From contig CATIUR010000004.1 in NCBI GenBank assembly GCA_949592205.1, positions 12,041,501-12,105,500 of the forward strand: DNA of 64,000 nucleotides. The letters run 5' to 3'. Source of the DNA: Helichrysum umbraculigerum. Its lineage: Eukaryota > Streptophyta > Magnoliopsida > Asterales > Asteraceae. The translations under genes and the position numbers were made by a program. This document shows positions 1 through 9,400 of the stretch, piece by piece; position 1 is the stretch's first letter; each line of letters begins with the position of its first letter. A model generated the notes under the pieces. That model was not told the origin of the DNA and did no database searches. It saw only the letters and a list, made by a program, of their open reading frames with translations.

Positions 1-582
1 AAACCTCATAAACCCATCATCATCACCAAGAACACAAATCAAGTTCTTGAGTTTTTTTTTATTGAATTGATGTTAACTACATCCATTACTAGGCTTATTT
101 AACAACAATCAAACATAATTAAAAGCTAATTTCGTATTAGAATTGATCAATCATTCAAACCCCCTTAAAATCCATTTTCTAGGTTAAATTCACCAAGAAC
201 AATAATCATACCTAGTTTAGGACGATACTCGGAGGATGGATTTGATTCCTTAAGTTTTGATTCTTGTTTAGAGATTGATTCTTGCTCCTCCTTCACTCCC
301 TCGCGTTTTCTTTTTCATTCACAAACTCTCTGGAACATTTTAGATGTGTGTTTGTATGCGCACATATGTGTGTATATTAATATAAGTGTTTTAAGTAATT
401 TTTAATCCCCGTGATTATTATAGTCTGGAACTTAAAACTATTTCACAGTTATTATTATTTTATGTCACCTAAAACAATAATAACTTAAAACAATATATTT
501 CACTTTTACCACAATAATATTTCTTTACTTATTAATATTTCTTTACTTATTAAAATGATATCTTAAATTTTGGGATGTTACA
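1..582 (-). mobile_element. LTR fragment, relative of the 14.5-kb LARD LTR
   Basis: The segment ends in GGGATGTTACA, so on the - strand it begins TGTAACATCCC, the same start as the LTRs at 14487-16624 and 20568-22707. It shares diverged blocks with them, such as CCCCGT-TTATTAT-GTCTGGAACTTAAAA near 411-435 and TCTAGGTTA followed by AATCATACC near 179-212. The window begins inside it, so its other end, internal region and target duplication are not visible. Homology by eye is convincing; whether it is a solo LTR or one end of an element cannot be told. Confidence 0.75.
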
Positions 583-815
583 GATTCCATATAGTTGTTT
601 GTTTAAAACATGAATTAAATTGGAAATCACAATTTAAAATTCTAATTCCATCAAAAATATTTCGCGAATCAAATGCACTATTACCATAGGAATCTTCATC
701 GTATATGTTCCGTAAGAGGAGCAAAAGTTCATTTGTAATGTACAATATTCTTTGAGAATGACAACCAACAAAAAAAACCTAAGCGATATAAAAACGTTAT
801 AAGCTTCTTAATAAT
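583..815. other. intergenic, with a degraded MITE-like tail
   Basis: No coding signal. Around 640-680 the text AATTCCATC...CGCGAATCAAATGCAC resembles the right end of the Harbinger-like MITE at 38127-38317 (AATTCCGTGAATCAAACGCAAC), so this may be a truncated copy. Nothing else is recognisable. Confidence 0.35.
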
Positions 816-824
816 AATACTTAT
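816..824. repeat. left target-site duplication of the MULE
   Basis: AATACTTAT at 816-824 matches TATACTTAT at 6274-6282 in 8 of 9 positions. A 9-bp duplication is the length expected for Mutator-like elements. Confidence 0.65.
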
Positions 825-1288
825 GGGTGAGGTTCAAATGAGAATGGAAAAATTAGTGAGAATGAGGGAACCAATGAGGATGCTCCATTTTCATTAATGA
901 TGGAAGGGCACTTTAGTCATTATACTTTCTATTTAATTCCAATTAAATAAAGAGAAAATTAAAAAGAAAAAATAAATATTATTATATCTATTATTATTAC
1001 ATACAGATTATATATGTACATACGTATATTCAATCTAGGGTTCCTCAATCTTCTTCAAATTGATCTCAATAAACACCAAATCAAAGGTACGGCTTACGTT
1101 AATTCGACTCAAACACATCAATTGAAACTACGAACAATCGATTTCTGCAGATTTGTTGTGATTCAATTAGGTTTTTGATTGTGCGAGCTTCATCAATCGT
1201 TTTTTTCCGAATACATGCGATTTCAACTTAATTATGATCTCGTATTTATGTTATGATTTATAAAAACGCAGTTGTATACTGATTTCTT

Positions 1289-1802
1289 ATGATTCATCAA
1301 TCAACCGTAAAAACACGCCCAAAGAAGACTCAACCTTGGGATAGTAATCGTGGCCCGACCGTTTACCCTCTGCTTCCTTCTCTTCCTTCTGAGTGGAGCT
1401 TCGCTCAGGTTGAATCTTCTCGATCGTCATTTGACTAGTCTATTTGTTGTTGTTAGTTTGCTATTTGTGTATTAAAAATCAATTCTTTTAACCTTGTGTT
1501 ATGTTTTGCACTCAATGTGTTTGATGTAATTCCTGAATGAATGAAGGTGGTTTTATTTTAAGTAATGCTATCCATTGATTGTGGTTTTAGTTAAGTAATG
1601 CTATCCGTTTTTATTCTTCATTTTGTTTACGATACAAATGTTGATGCTCTTTTTTTATGTTAATAGTGATTGGTGAATGCTACAGGAATACATGACCAGA
1701 AGGATGGAGGATAAGGTAATGGCATTTCGAGATGCCACATCTTTTGTTCGTCCTTGTAGAAGGTTCTTTCTAGCAGGGTCTGCTCATGAAAATATGGTCT
1801 GA
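1289..1802 (+). CDS. small two-exon reading frame inside the MULE (78 aa), unrecognised
   Basis: Exons 1289-1408 and 1686-1802 join in phase 0 across GT (1409) and TACAG (1681-1685) and end at TGA 1800-1802. The product is basic, with a proline-rich N-terminal half (KKTQPWDSNRGPTVYPLLPS) and a second half containing MTRRMEDK and FVRPCRRFF. I do not recognise the family. An uninterrupted frame across a clean intron, with a pyrimidine-rich leader upstream, suggests a recently captured, possibly expressed small gene rather than random sequence. No signal peptide or membrane segment is seen. It may equally be the N-terminal part of a larger captured gene. Confidence 0.5.
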
Positions 1803-2090
1803 GTTTAGGTACTTCAATTTATGTTCTGTGCAATGTTGGATCACATGATAATTTTTGAATGTACAAATGCGGATCTCATACTCTTTGTCTGTAGTTTGTT
1901 GTAACGACTTCTAACCCCAATGAATGAATGCAAATAGCAAGTATGAACGAATGTAATGAAAGTATTTGTTACTATCACATGTGTTACTGATTGATTATCA
2001 CATGTGTTACTGGTTATAAAGAATCTTATATTTATGCAAAATCTTTTACAGGATCAATGGCTACACCAAAAACCATGATGTGCGTTTCAA

Positions 2091-2321
2091 ATGGTTGTGA
2101 TAGGACAAGCATTTGACGAGTTTAAAGGAAAAAGCAATAAAGATGGCGCAAAGAAGATAAATAAATGTGGAAAGCGTGGACAAAAAGAAAGAGGACATAA
2201 CAGTCAGACGAGTGACGGAAAGAAGGCAGAGACTATGGCAAAAACAGAAGCTAAAGCAAGGGAAAAGGCGGAAGCAGAGGTTAGGAAGATAACAGAAGAA
2301 CGGATGCAAAGTGGACAGTGA
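2091..2321 (+). CDS. short Lys/Glu-rich frame, possible exon
   Basis: A 76-codon frame follows a possible acceptor (TTTTACAG at 2045-2052). The product is highly charged (for example KTEAKAREKAEAEVRKITEE) and likely forms a helix or coiled coil. It could be a downstream exon of the + strand small gene. Low-complexity composition makes a family assignment impossible. Similar charged coding text occurs on the opposite strand at 3430-3760. Confidence 0.35.
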   Translation: MVVIGQAFDEFKGKSNKDGAKKINKCGKRGQKERGHNSQTSDGKKAETMAKTEAKAREKAEAEVRKITEERMQSGQ

Positions 2322-2504
2322 TTTTTAGATTATATAAATGGACTAGTTGTTTCATTTTCAATTAAACTTTTACATGATTGCTGAAAAACTATTTTTTTAT
2401 TGTCTTTATTATTATCATTGAAATTTATTGTTATTCATATGTGAGATGTAGTACTTGTTTCTGCTATGTTGTTTACATATGTTTTGTTAAAAATTGAAGA
2501 TTGT

Positions 2505-3260
2505 ATGATTGGTAACACACGTGTTAGCATTTGGTAACATATGTGTTAGTGATTGGTAACATATATGTTAGTAAGTGGTAACACGTCTGCTAACACCATT
2601 AACATATGTTTTACTTTTGTTTATTACCATATATGTTACTATGACTATCAAGTGTATATTACTTTCTAAACACATGAATCGTGTTTTTAATTGGTAACAC
2701 ATGTGTTAGTGTTCTGCAACACGTGTGTTAGTAGATAGTAAAACATGTACTAACACCTATAACACATGTATTACTTTCCTTAGTACTATACCTGTTACTA
2801 TGACTATCAAGAATTCGTTACTTTTAAACATGTGACATATGTATTAGTGTTCCATAACACAAGTGTTAGTGTTAGGTAACACAAGTGCTAGTGGTATATA
2901 TGTAACACAAATGTTAGTGGTAGGTAATAGATGTGTTAGTGTTATGTAACACATGTGTTAGTGTTCTGTAACACATGTGTTAGTGTTCCATAAAATAAGT
3001 GTTAGTGGCAGGTAACACATGCGTTAGTAGTTGATAACACAAGTGTTAGTGGTATGTAACACATGTGTTAGTAGTTGGTAACACACGTGTTAGTAGTTAG
3101 TAACACATGTGTGTTTCAACCGTGCTTTTAAAAAACCTTCAAAAACAGTTGAGAAAAAAAACTTATAGCTATACAGTAACATATGTCATATGTGATTGTT
3201 AATAATCCAACACTTAGTAACATATGTGTTAGTGTTCAGTAACACATGTGTTACATGTGT
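2505..3260. repeat. array of palindromic AACACATGTGTT-type repeats, block 1
   Basis: Dozens of copies of GGTAACACATGTGTTAGTG and close variants occur at roughly 20-40 bp spacing. The core AACACATGTGTT is its own reverse complement, so each unit can form a small cruciform, and neighbouring units can pair in either direction. Variants (ACACAAGTGTT, ACATATGTGTT) show independent decay. The core contains CATGTG, an E-box-like hexamer. No coding potential here. Confidence 0.85.
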
Positions 3261-3429
3261 TATTAGTAGTAAGCATCACATCGTTTGATAAAAAACAACT
3301 TGCAGACAATTTAGCAAAAAGTAAAATGGATCCAAAACAAAATGACATTATAACCAAAAAAGTATAAGTACACAGTAGCGAACACGTCTGATTTGATTAT
3401 AGCATAAACATGATGCCTTAAAAACAAAT

Positions 3430-3760
3430 TGTACTCGATAACATGATATCATAAACCGCCTGCTTCTTTTTTCGGCTTTCTCTTATTCAAATCGTCGGCA
3501 TCTTTCTTATCGTTCTCATTTTTTTCCTTTCCTCATCCTTCTTTCTAGCTTCTTCCTCTGCAGCCATGTTCTTCTTCAACTCATCAGCATCTCTACTTTC
3601 CTCAGCTTTTTTGTTATTCTTCTCGTGCTGCTTTCTGTTTCATTGGCTTTTCTTCCGTGACCTTCTTTTTCTTCTCTTCCAGATCATCATATTTCCTTCT
3701 CTTGGCCTCCTCATTATCAGCCTTTTTATCAGTCACAGCCTTCCTTTTTTTGCAGCATCA
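3430..3760 (-). pseudogene. Lys/Glu-rich coding remnant on the - strand
   Basis: Read on the - strand this gives charged stretches such as DDLEEKKKVTEEKP, KKAEESRDADELKKN and KKDADDLNKRKPKKE, but in different frames and separated by stops. It looks like a once-continuous coiled-coil-type coding region now broken by small indels. The + strand frame over the same bases (hydrophobic, Phe-rich) is its shadow. No family can be assigned from low-complexity sequence. Confidence 0.45.
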
Positions 3761-3934
3761 CTGTTATTTTCATTTGGTAATACAGCTCTTGCAGCCAATG
3801 ATTTTGGTAGCCCACCTCATTTGATAACTTTATGCTTTTGCCTCACGACCTTTCTACCTTTATTTGTAACCTCTGCAATTATGGGAGAATAGAGATTGTC
3901 AACTAAAAAGACACATAAGACAAAACAAATATGC

Positions 3935-4300
3935 TTAAAGTTGATAACACATGTGATACCACATGTTATGTTAATATAAAAAAGTAGAATGGTTGTGTAC
4001 AAAGATGTGTGTTAATGGTTTCTAAAACATATGCTTATGGTTTATTACCACATGCTTACCTGTTTATTACTACATGGGTTAGTATTTGAAAACATAATGT
4101 GTTATCTTTTTAGTATCAAATGCATTACTTGCTTGTTTTGATAGCACATGTGTTACTAGTTTGGTAACACATGTGTTACATGTTTGATAACACATGTGTA
4201 ACTAGTTCGGGTAACACATGTGTTACTTGTTCGGCTAACATATGTGTCGCTGGTTTGTTAACACATGATATATGGTTTATAACACAAGTGTTAGTAAAAT
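3935..4300. repeat. palindromic AACACATGTGTT-type repeats, block 2
   Basis: The same repeat family as 2505-3260 resumes here (for example GGTAACACATGTGTTACATG near 4163-4182 and GTAACACATGTGTTACTTG near 4210-4228). Single units also occur near 1975-2015 and 5585-5595, so the repeat is dispersed through the element and not confined to one tandem array. Confidence 0.75.
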
Positions 4301-4359
4301 TAAAAAAACAAAGTACACAACCAAATTTGATCCTTGAAGTGATACTGATATGTTTTAGG

Positions 4360-4790
4360 GAAGGAATATATCATAGCCATCATAGTGACAATGCACACCG
4401 TAAGTGTCGATTCAGAGTCTCCATGGACCTGCGCGCACGCAGAAAAATATAAAGCATCAACTTTGACCATGTTCGCGTATAAAGGAATATTCACACATAG
4501 CAATATTGCATAATTTCGTTGGCTAAAAAACATACCTTTAGACAAACAGGACAGTAGTTTTCTTTAACAAACAATCTCCCACAAGCATCACAACAAGTAT
4601 ACCCGAATAACCACCTTCAAAGTGATGTATGGTTCTGAAAATGTTTCATCAAGAGCATCGAAAAGATTGGTCTTTCATGTGTAATTAAGCATAGTTGACA
4701 CTTAAACCATTTTCTGGAACTGTGGACGCACACCTGCAACACCATGTATGTTCAGGGCACAAATAAGATCCGCTACTAACATTCTGCATA
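4360..4790 (-). pseudogene. captured PHD-finger gene fragment
   Basis: On the - strand, three stretches resemble a plant PHD/extended-PHD zinc-finger protein. About 4785-4700 reads GSYLCPEHTWCC then RC-STVP-NGLSV. About 4606-4535 reads CCDACGRLFVKENYCPVCLK, with the C-x2-C...C-x2-C spacing of a zinc finger. About 4430-4360 reads DSESTLTVC followed, after a frame change, by a CDG-like remnant. Family members I know have this order (SYLCPKH, then CDACGRLF, then YRDSE and VCCD). Stops, frame shifts and loss of later cysteines make it non-functional. Part of the interruption may be unspliced intron. Confidence 0.7.
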
Positions 4791-4944
4791 ATTGAGTAAT
4801 ACATCGACATTTCGAGGGTATCATCTATAACAGGATTTATGACTACAATTAACACTTTGTATCGAAACCTCCAACGCGACTGATTGGTTAAAAATAGATC
4901 ATACTGCTACTTTGGCATACATTTACACGCTTTGTTAAAACTAA

Positions 4945-5098
4945 TACTTGCGACACCGGTGTGCTGGGCAAACTTAAGTACAACCCTCTGACCATATGGC
5001 CTAGCAGATTGGACAATAATGTCATGTGGGTTCTCAATAGCTACAATGACCCTAGCAGCCATTTGCAATTTCTCCCATGTCTTTCCAACGTTAATAAT
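4945..5098 (-). pseudogene. RPSA-like: captured 40S ribosomal protein SA fragment
   Basis: The - strand reads INVGKTWEKLQMAARVIVA, then IENPHDIIVQSARPYGQR and VVLKFAQHTG without a stop, then diverges. This is the conserved N-terminal part of the small-subunit ribosomal protein SA (uS2/p40 family), about 45 residues of the usual ~300. It starts right after an acceptor-like TTTAG, as expected of a captured exon, and leads towards the PHD fragment on the same strand. It cannot make a functional ribosomal protein. Few substitutions against the consensus argue for fairly recent capture or for constraint. Confidence 0.85.
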
Positions 5099-5715
5099 AG
5101 ATACCTAAATTAATACAAAGGTATCTAAAACTCATCAAGAATATACAACTCTATAAACCACACCAATACTATTACAAAATTATAGCAACAACAAGCAAAA
5201 CAGAATTAACTCACTTCCGTTTACCACTAAAAATATATCCAACCAACTATGGTAGCTACACTTATACAGTTACAAACCATAACAGCAACAAAATTATACA
5301 AAATCCAATTCTTTAATTTAATAAAAATACTACAATTTCTTTTTTATTTGCTAAGGCACTTATACAATCCTTCAACTACAGGAAATCATAATTTGATTGA
5401 ATAATATTATGTTAATCAATGATGATAGCAGATTATATTTTGACTAAGCACATTACATAAATACAATACCAAAACTGAAAAACACTAAAGATAACAAAAT
5501 AGAATTATCACTTGTGTAAAATATACAACCCATGACATACCTAAATCCATTTGCAGACACTAAAATCGGTATAAACAGAACTAACACTTGTGTTACCAAA
5601 ACCCTAATTACAAACAAATCACATTTACACATATAGCATACAAATACAGCATAAAAACGCAACCTATAAGGAAAATTATTAACATATTAAACACATAAAA
5701 AGCATAAAAAAAATC

Positions 5716-5809
5716 GGAAAACCGAACTCATTGGAATAGATCTGATAGGTTGATCATTAGTCGGACTTGACGATGTTGTTCCTGCAGGAATCTCCTTACG
5801 AATGTTCAT
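5716..5809 (-). CDS. possible first exon of a chimeric - strand transcript
   Basis: From ATG at 5809-5807 (- strand) an open frame begins MNIRKEIPAGTTSSSPTN and continues DQPIRSIPM before running into AT-rich sequence. It lies just inside the right terminus and upstream, on the same strand, of the RPSA-like and PHD-like pieces. It does not resemble the N-terminus of RPSA. Function unknown; the donor site is unclear. Confidence 0.3.
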
Positions 5810-6273
5810 TTACAAGTGATTTCGGTTCACAAAAATTCGTACTATCGATTGTAAGCGCGTTTGATAACTAGGTTTTCTCAAAAAAGGAATTTTTGCTAAA
5901 TAAACCGAACCGATAGAAAGTTAAATAGAATCAAGTAGATGAACAAACAAATATTTTAGCTTCAAACAAAGATGATTTGATGAAGAAAAGTTGGATTTCT
6001 AGGTTTTGATTTGTTGAATCTGCAGAGATGAATGATATGGAATTAGAGGGAATAAGAAGTCGATATGTTTTTTGGAACAAAAGTGAAACACAAAAGGAAC
6101 TAATTAAATGTGTAAAATTACAATAGTGCCCCTCCGCCCAAAATCTTATTTAAAAATAATTTTTTATTTAAAAAATGGGTATTAATCTAAGCCCTTGATT
6201 TGCTAGATCCAATGGCTCACAATGATTCCTCCATTCTCACTTAAAATGGATGTACTCATTTGAACCCTACTCT

Positions 6274-6282
6274 TATACTTAT
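6274..6282. repeat. right target-site duplication of the MULE
   Basis: TATACTTAT, matching 816-824 in 8 of 9 positions; it directly follows the right inverted terminus. Confidence 0.65.
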
Positions 6283-6450
6283 AAACGGTGATTATTCCAT
6301 TAGCGTTAATATCCATCATGCACCCAACCACAGATTCCAACCCCTTCCCTCCAATTCCAACCTCTCATTCTTCATCGTCATCTTCTCCATCCAAAAACAA
6401 CAAAAAATACACACACTAATCTCACCTCCATTTTCACACACACAATCCAC

Positions 6451-9400
6451 ATGACGCTCAACTTAACTTCTCCATGGCCAAATCGTCTCTATCTTCACTC
6501 CACTCACCATCACCAAACCACTTCAAAACCTCGTATTTTTTACACTTTCCGTTATCCTAATCATAACAGCATCAAGGCTTCTTTAAGTGAAAGCTATCAT
6601 GCAAATGCTGCAGTTAATGATAATAATGACGATGATATTGGTGATGCTAGTAATAATGATGATGATTATGAGTTAATTATTAATAAAACCTCTGCTGCAA
6701 AAGATGCAAGTGAAGCACTCCAAGTGTTCGGTGAAATGACTAAGAGAAACAGTGGTGTCGTCAGCACTTCCGATTGCTGTTCGATTATTTCGGCTTCTAT
6801 TGATCGAAATAATGCTGATCTGGCATTGTCTATTTTTAAGGCCATGCGGTCCAGTTTCAGTTCAGGTAATATATTGTATTATTCTGTTACAGGAAGTGTT
6901 TTGAATGTGTCTAACTTTACACTATAACTGACGTATGTATCATATTTTCAATTTTGATTTTGTGTGTATCTAATTTTCGATTATCACTAAGGTTTGTATA
7001 TGACCTTTTATGACTTGCAGCAGTATATGGCCGTCACATCCTTAAAATATCGGCTACATGAACAATTATAGCACTATATACATAGAGTAGCAAATTTTAA
7101 AATATGTTACATACTGCGGATATACCTCTGAAGTTAGATATAATACTTAACTCCCCTGTGTTACCTACATTCTTTCGAGTCATAGAATAGTGATTTGTTG
7201 TAACGTACTAAAGTTTTTAAGCATACGGTGTAGGTGATGTTGGTGATAGATTAAGGTGGTCCAGACCTGATGTAAATACATACACATTGTTGGTTCGTGG
7301 TCTCGCAGCATCGTTAAGGGTTTCTGATGCACTTAGGATCATTGATAATGTCTGTCGAGTGGGTGTATCTCCTGGTGAAGAGGTATATAATTGTACTTAC
7401 TGTGTAATCAAGTTCTTGTAAGAATCTGTTATTTTGATCTGTTGTTTGTTTGTGTTAATGCAGGTCCCGTTTGGTAAGATTGTAAGATGTCCTACTTGCA
7501 TGATAGCTGTGGCTGTTGCACAACCACAAAATGGTATTCAGGTATGAACGAAAAAACCCTTAGAGATCTATTTACTTTTCCACTTTGAACGTTTAGTACG
7601 AATTTAGAAGCAACTGCAATTCATTATGCATTCCGAAAGTAAAAATTAGTACTCACTTTATGGACATATTACCTCTTTGTTTTGTGTGTCTTATTTGCTG
7701 GGAGAGAAACTTATTTGAATGTTGCATGTTTCGTTTATTCATAATCGTTCTTTATTTAAGTGTCTACTTAGCTTGATTGGTAAAACATGTGTTTCTAGCT
7801 AGTAGCTAGTCAATGTATGTTAATTTTACTTATTTTCAACACCGCCATATAGAACTATCATATTGGCATGCAAAAGCTTATTATATATTAATTTCCTTTT
7901 CCCTATGGTTCATCATGTTTTATGCTGCCTTATCAGATTGAAACTGTCCTGCAGATTGTTTCCTGCTCCAAATGCCGTTACCAATACGAGCTTGTTTCCG
8001 GGAGCATAATAAGCATTGAGTCAGAAGAAATCAGGTTGGTTGTTTGCATTCCTTTTTGTCCACTGTAGTGTGAATCGTCTCCATGGAATGCATACGGTCG
8101 GCATATGTATGTGCATATTGATTGCATAGTGCTTTCAGTTGTTTCCTATCAGTAGGAATGAACTTCTGATCCATCTATTAGTTTTAATACTTGATCATCT
8201 CTACAATTACATCTCTATTGTTTAAGGATGTCAACCCTCTTCCCAATTTTATATTTTCACCAAAAAAAATCCATATATTTTTCATATCAGATTACATGTG
8301 TGTCAGTTCTTGACATGCTTGTTTGTATTAAAAAATGGTAGTCTTTGATATTTAGTGCCACTTCTACTCAGTGTGCTTTCAGTGAAGAGTATCATAGTGT
8401 GTGGATGTTGATCATTTGATATTCACTTTTTCTAAGGATGTCCTCCTGCCGAACGCAGCATGGATGTGCCTGCATGGAAAAGGGGCCTACAGCTCTTGCA
8501 GCTAGTGAAAGAAAGTACTCCGGCTGCAGTTCACTCCATTGTGGTAAGTTCTTCCCTGTGTTTTCTATCACCTCAACATTCCATTGGTACCTGTCATTAG
8601 AAATTTAACATCTACCAGGAAGGTGGTAAATCACTATTAAATGAATAGTAGTGGGCCAATAAAAATTTTACACTAATTTTCTATTTCATTTATCTTTTCT
8701 TTTTCTATTTCTTTGTTTTTCTTTTCTTTTTGATATAAATTTTCAATGTCATTTTTTCCTAAGTCTTAATCTTATCTTTAATATAATATTCATTTAAAAA
8801 GAATAAATATAATGATTTAGTTAAAATTAATAAACATAACCATAAAAATCATTTTAGGTAAAATTTTGGGTGTTTTATTCTACCATTAAAAATTAAAAAT
8901 ATACAATATATTCTATATTTACATTTTTTAAGTGTACGTTTTGTAAATTGTATATATTTTATCACATAATATTTCAAACACCTAATTAATCAATGTGTTG
9001 TCTTTTAATCGCTTAACTCGATAATACAAAAAAATATAGTTTCAATGTGTTTTATTTAACGCTGATTGTCGCTTTTGTTTGATCGTTACCTACATTTTTT
9101 TTAGAAAATAGACATGTAGAGTAGATTATTTAAATCATCATTGTGTTTTTCACTTTGTTCCACCAGTCGTCCTCGACTTCCAAAAATTATCTAAAAAATT
9201 TAATTTTTTAAACTTCTGTTCATCGGTAGCCCAAATTGGACTGCATGTGAACAAAATTTTCACAAAAATAAATTATTCAAAAAGTCCATTTTAGACTACC
9301 GGTTAACAAAAGTCTCAGAAAATGGACTATTAAAATACTTTTTTGAAGTCAGGGACGACCGACGGAACAAATTGAAAAGCACAGGGATGATTTAAATAAT

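Larger units (their letters stand above)
825..6273. mobile_element. Pack-MULE-like element carrying host gene fragments
   Basis: The left end GGGTGAGGTTCAAATGAG (825-842) is an imperfect inverted copy of the right end (6255-6272, reverse complement GAGTAGGGTTCAAATGAG). Similarity continues inward through GTGAGAATG, the GRRGGGGCACT block and TTTAATT (about 859-940 and 6105-6235). Flanks carry a 9-bp near-perfect duplication. No transposase frame is visible in 5.4 kb, so the element is non-autonomous. It holds gene pieces on both strands: a small two-exon frame and a Lys/Glu-rich frame on +, and a Lys/Glu-rich frame, a PHD-finger piece, a ribosomal protein SA piece and a possible first exon on -. 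This matches the established Pack-MULE pattern of captured, rearranged exons. Its right end lies only 178 bp upstream of the next gene's start codon. Confidence 0.8.

Noticed and set aside
3566..3892. Hydrophobic + strand frame of 108 aa
   Set aside because: Antisense of the Lys/Glu-rich - strand coding remnant; its Phe/Leu/Ser runs come from CTT/TTC repeats.
4790..4945. Possible replication protein A OB-fold piece (RYKVLIVVINP) between the RPSA and PHD fragments
   Set aside because: Suggestive of a DUF223/RPA-like strand but too short and followed by no supporting motif; not called.
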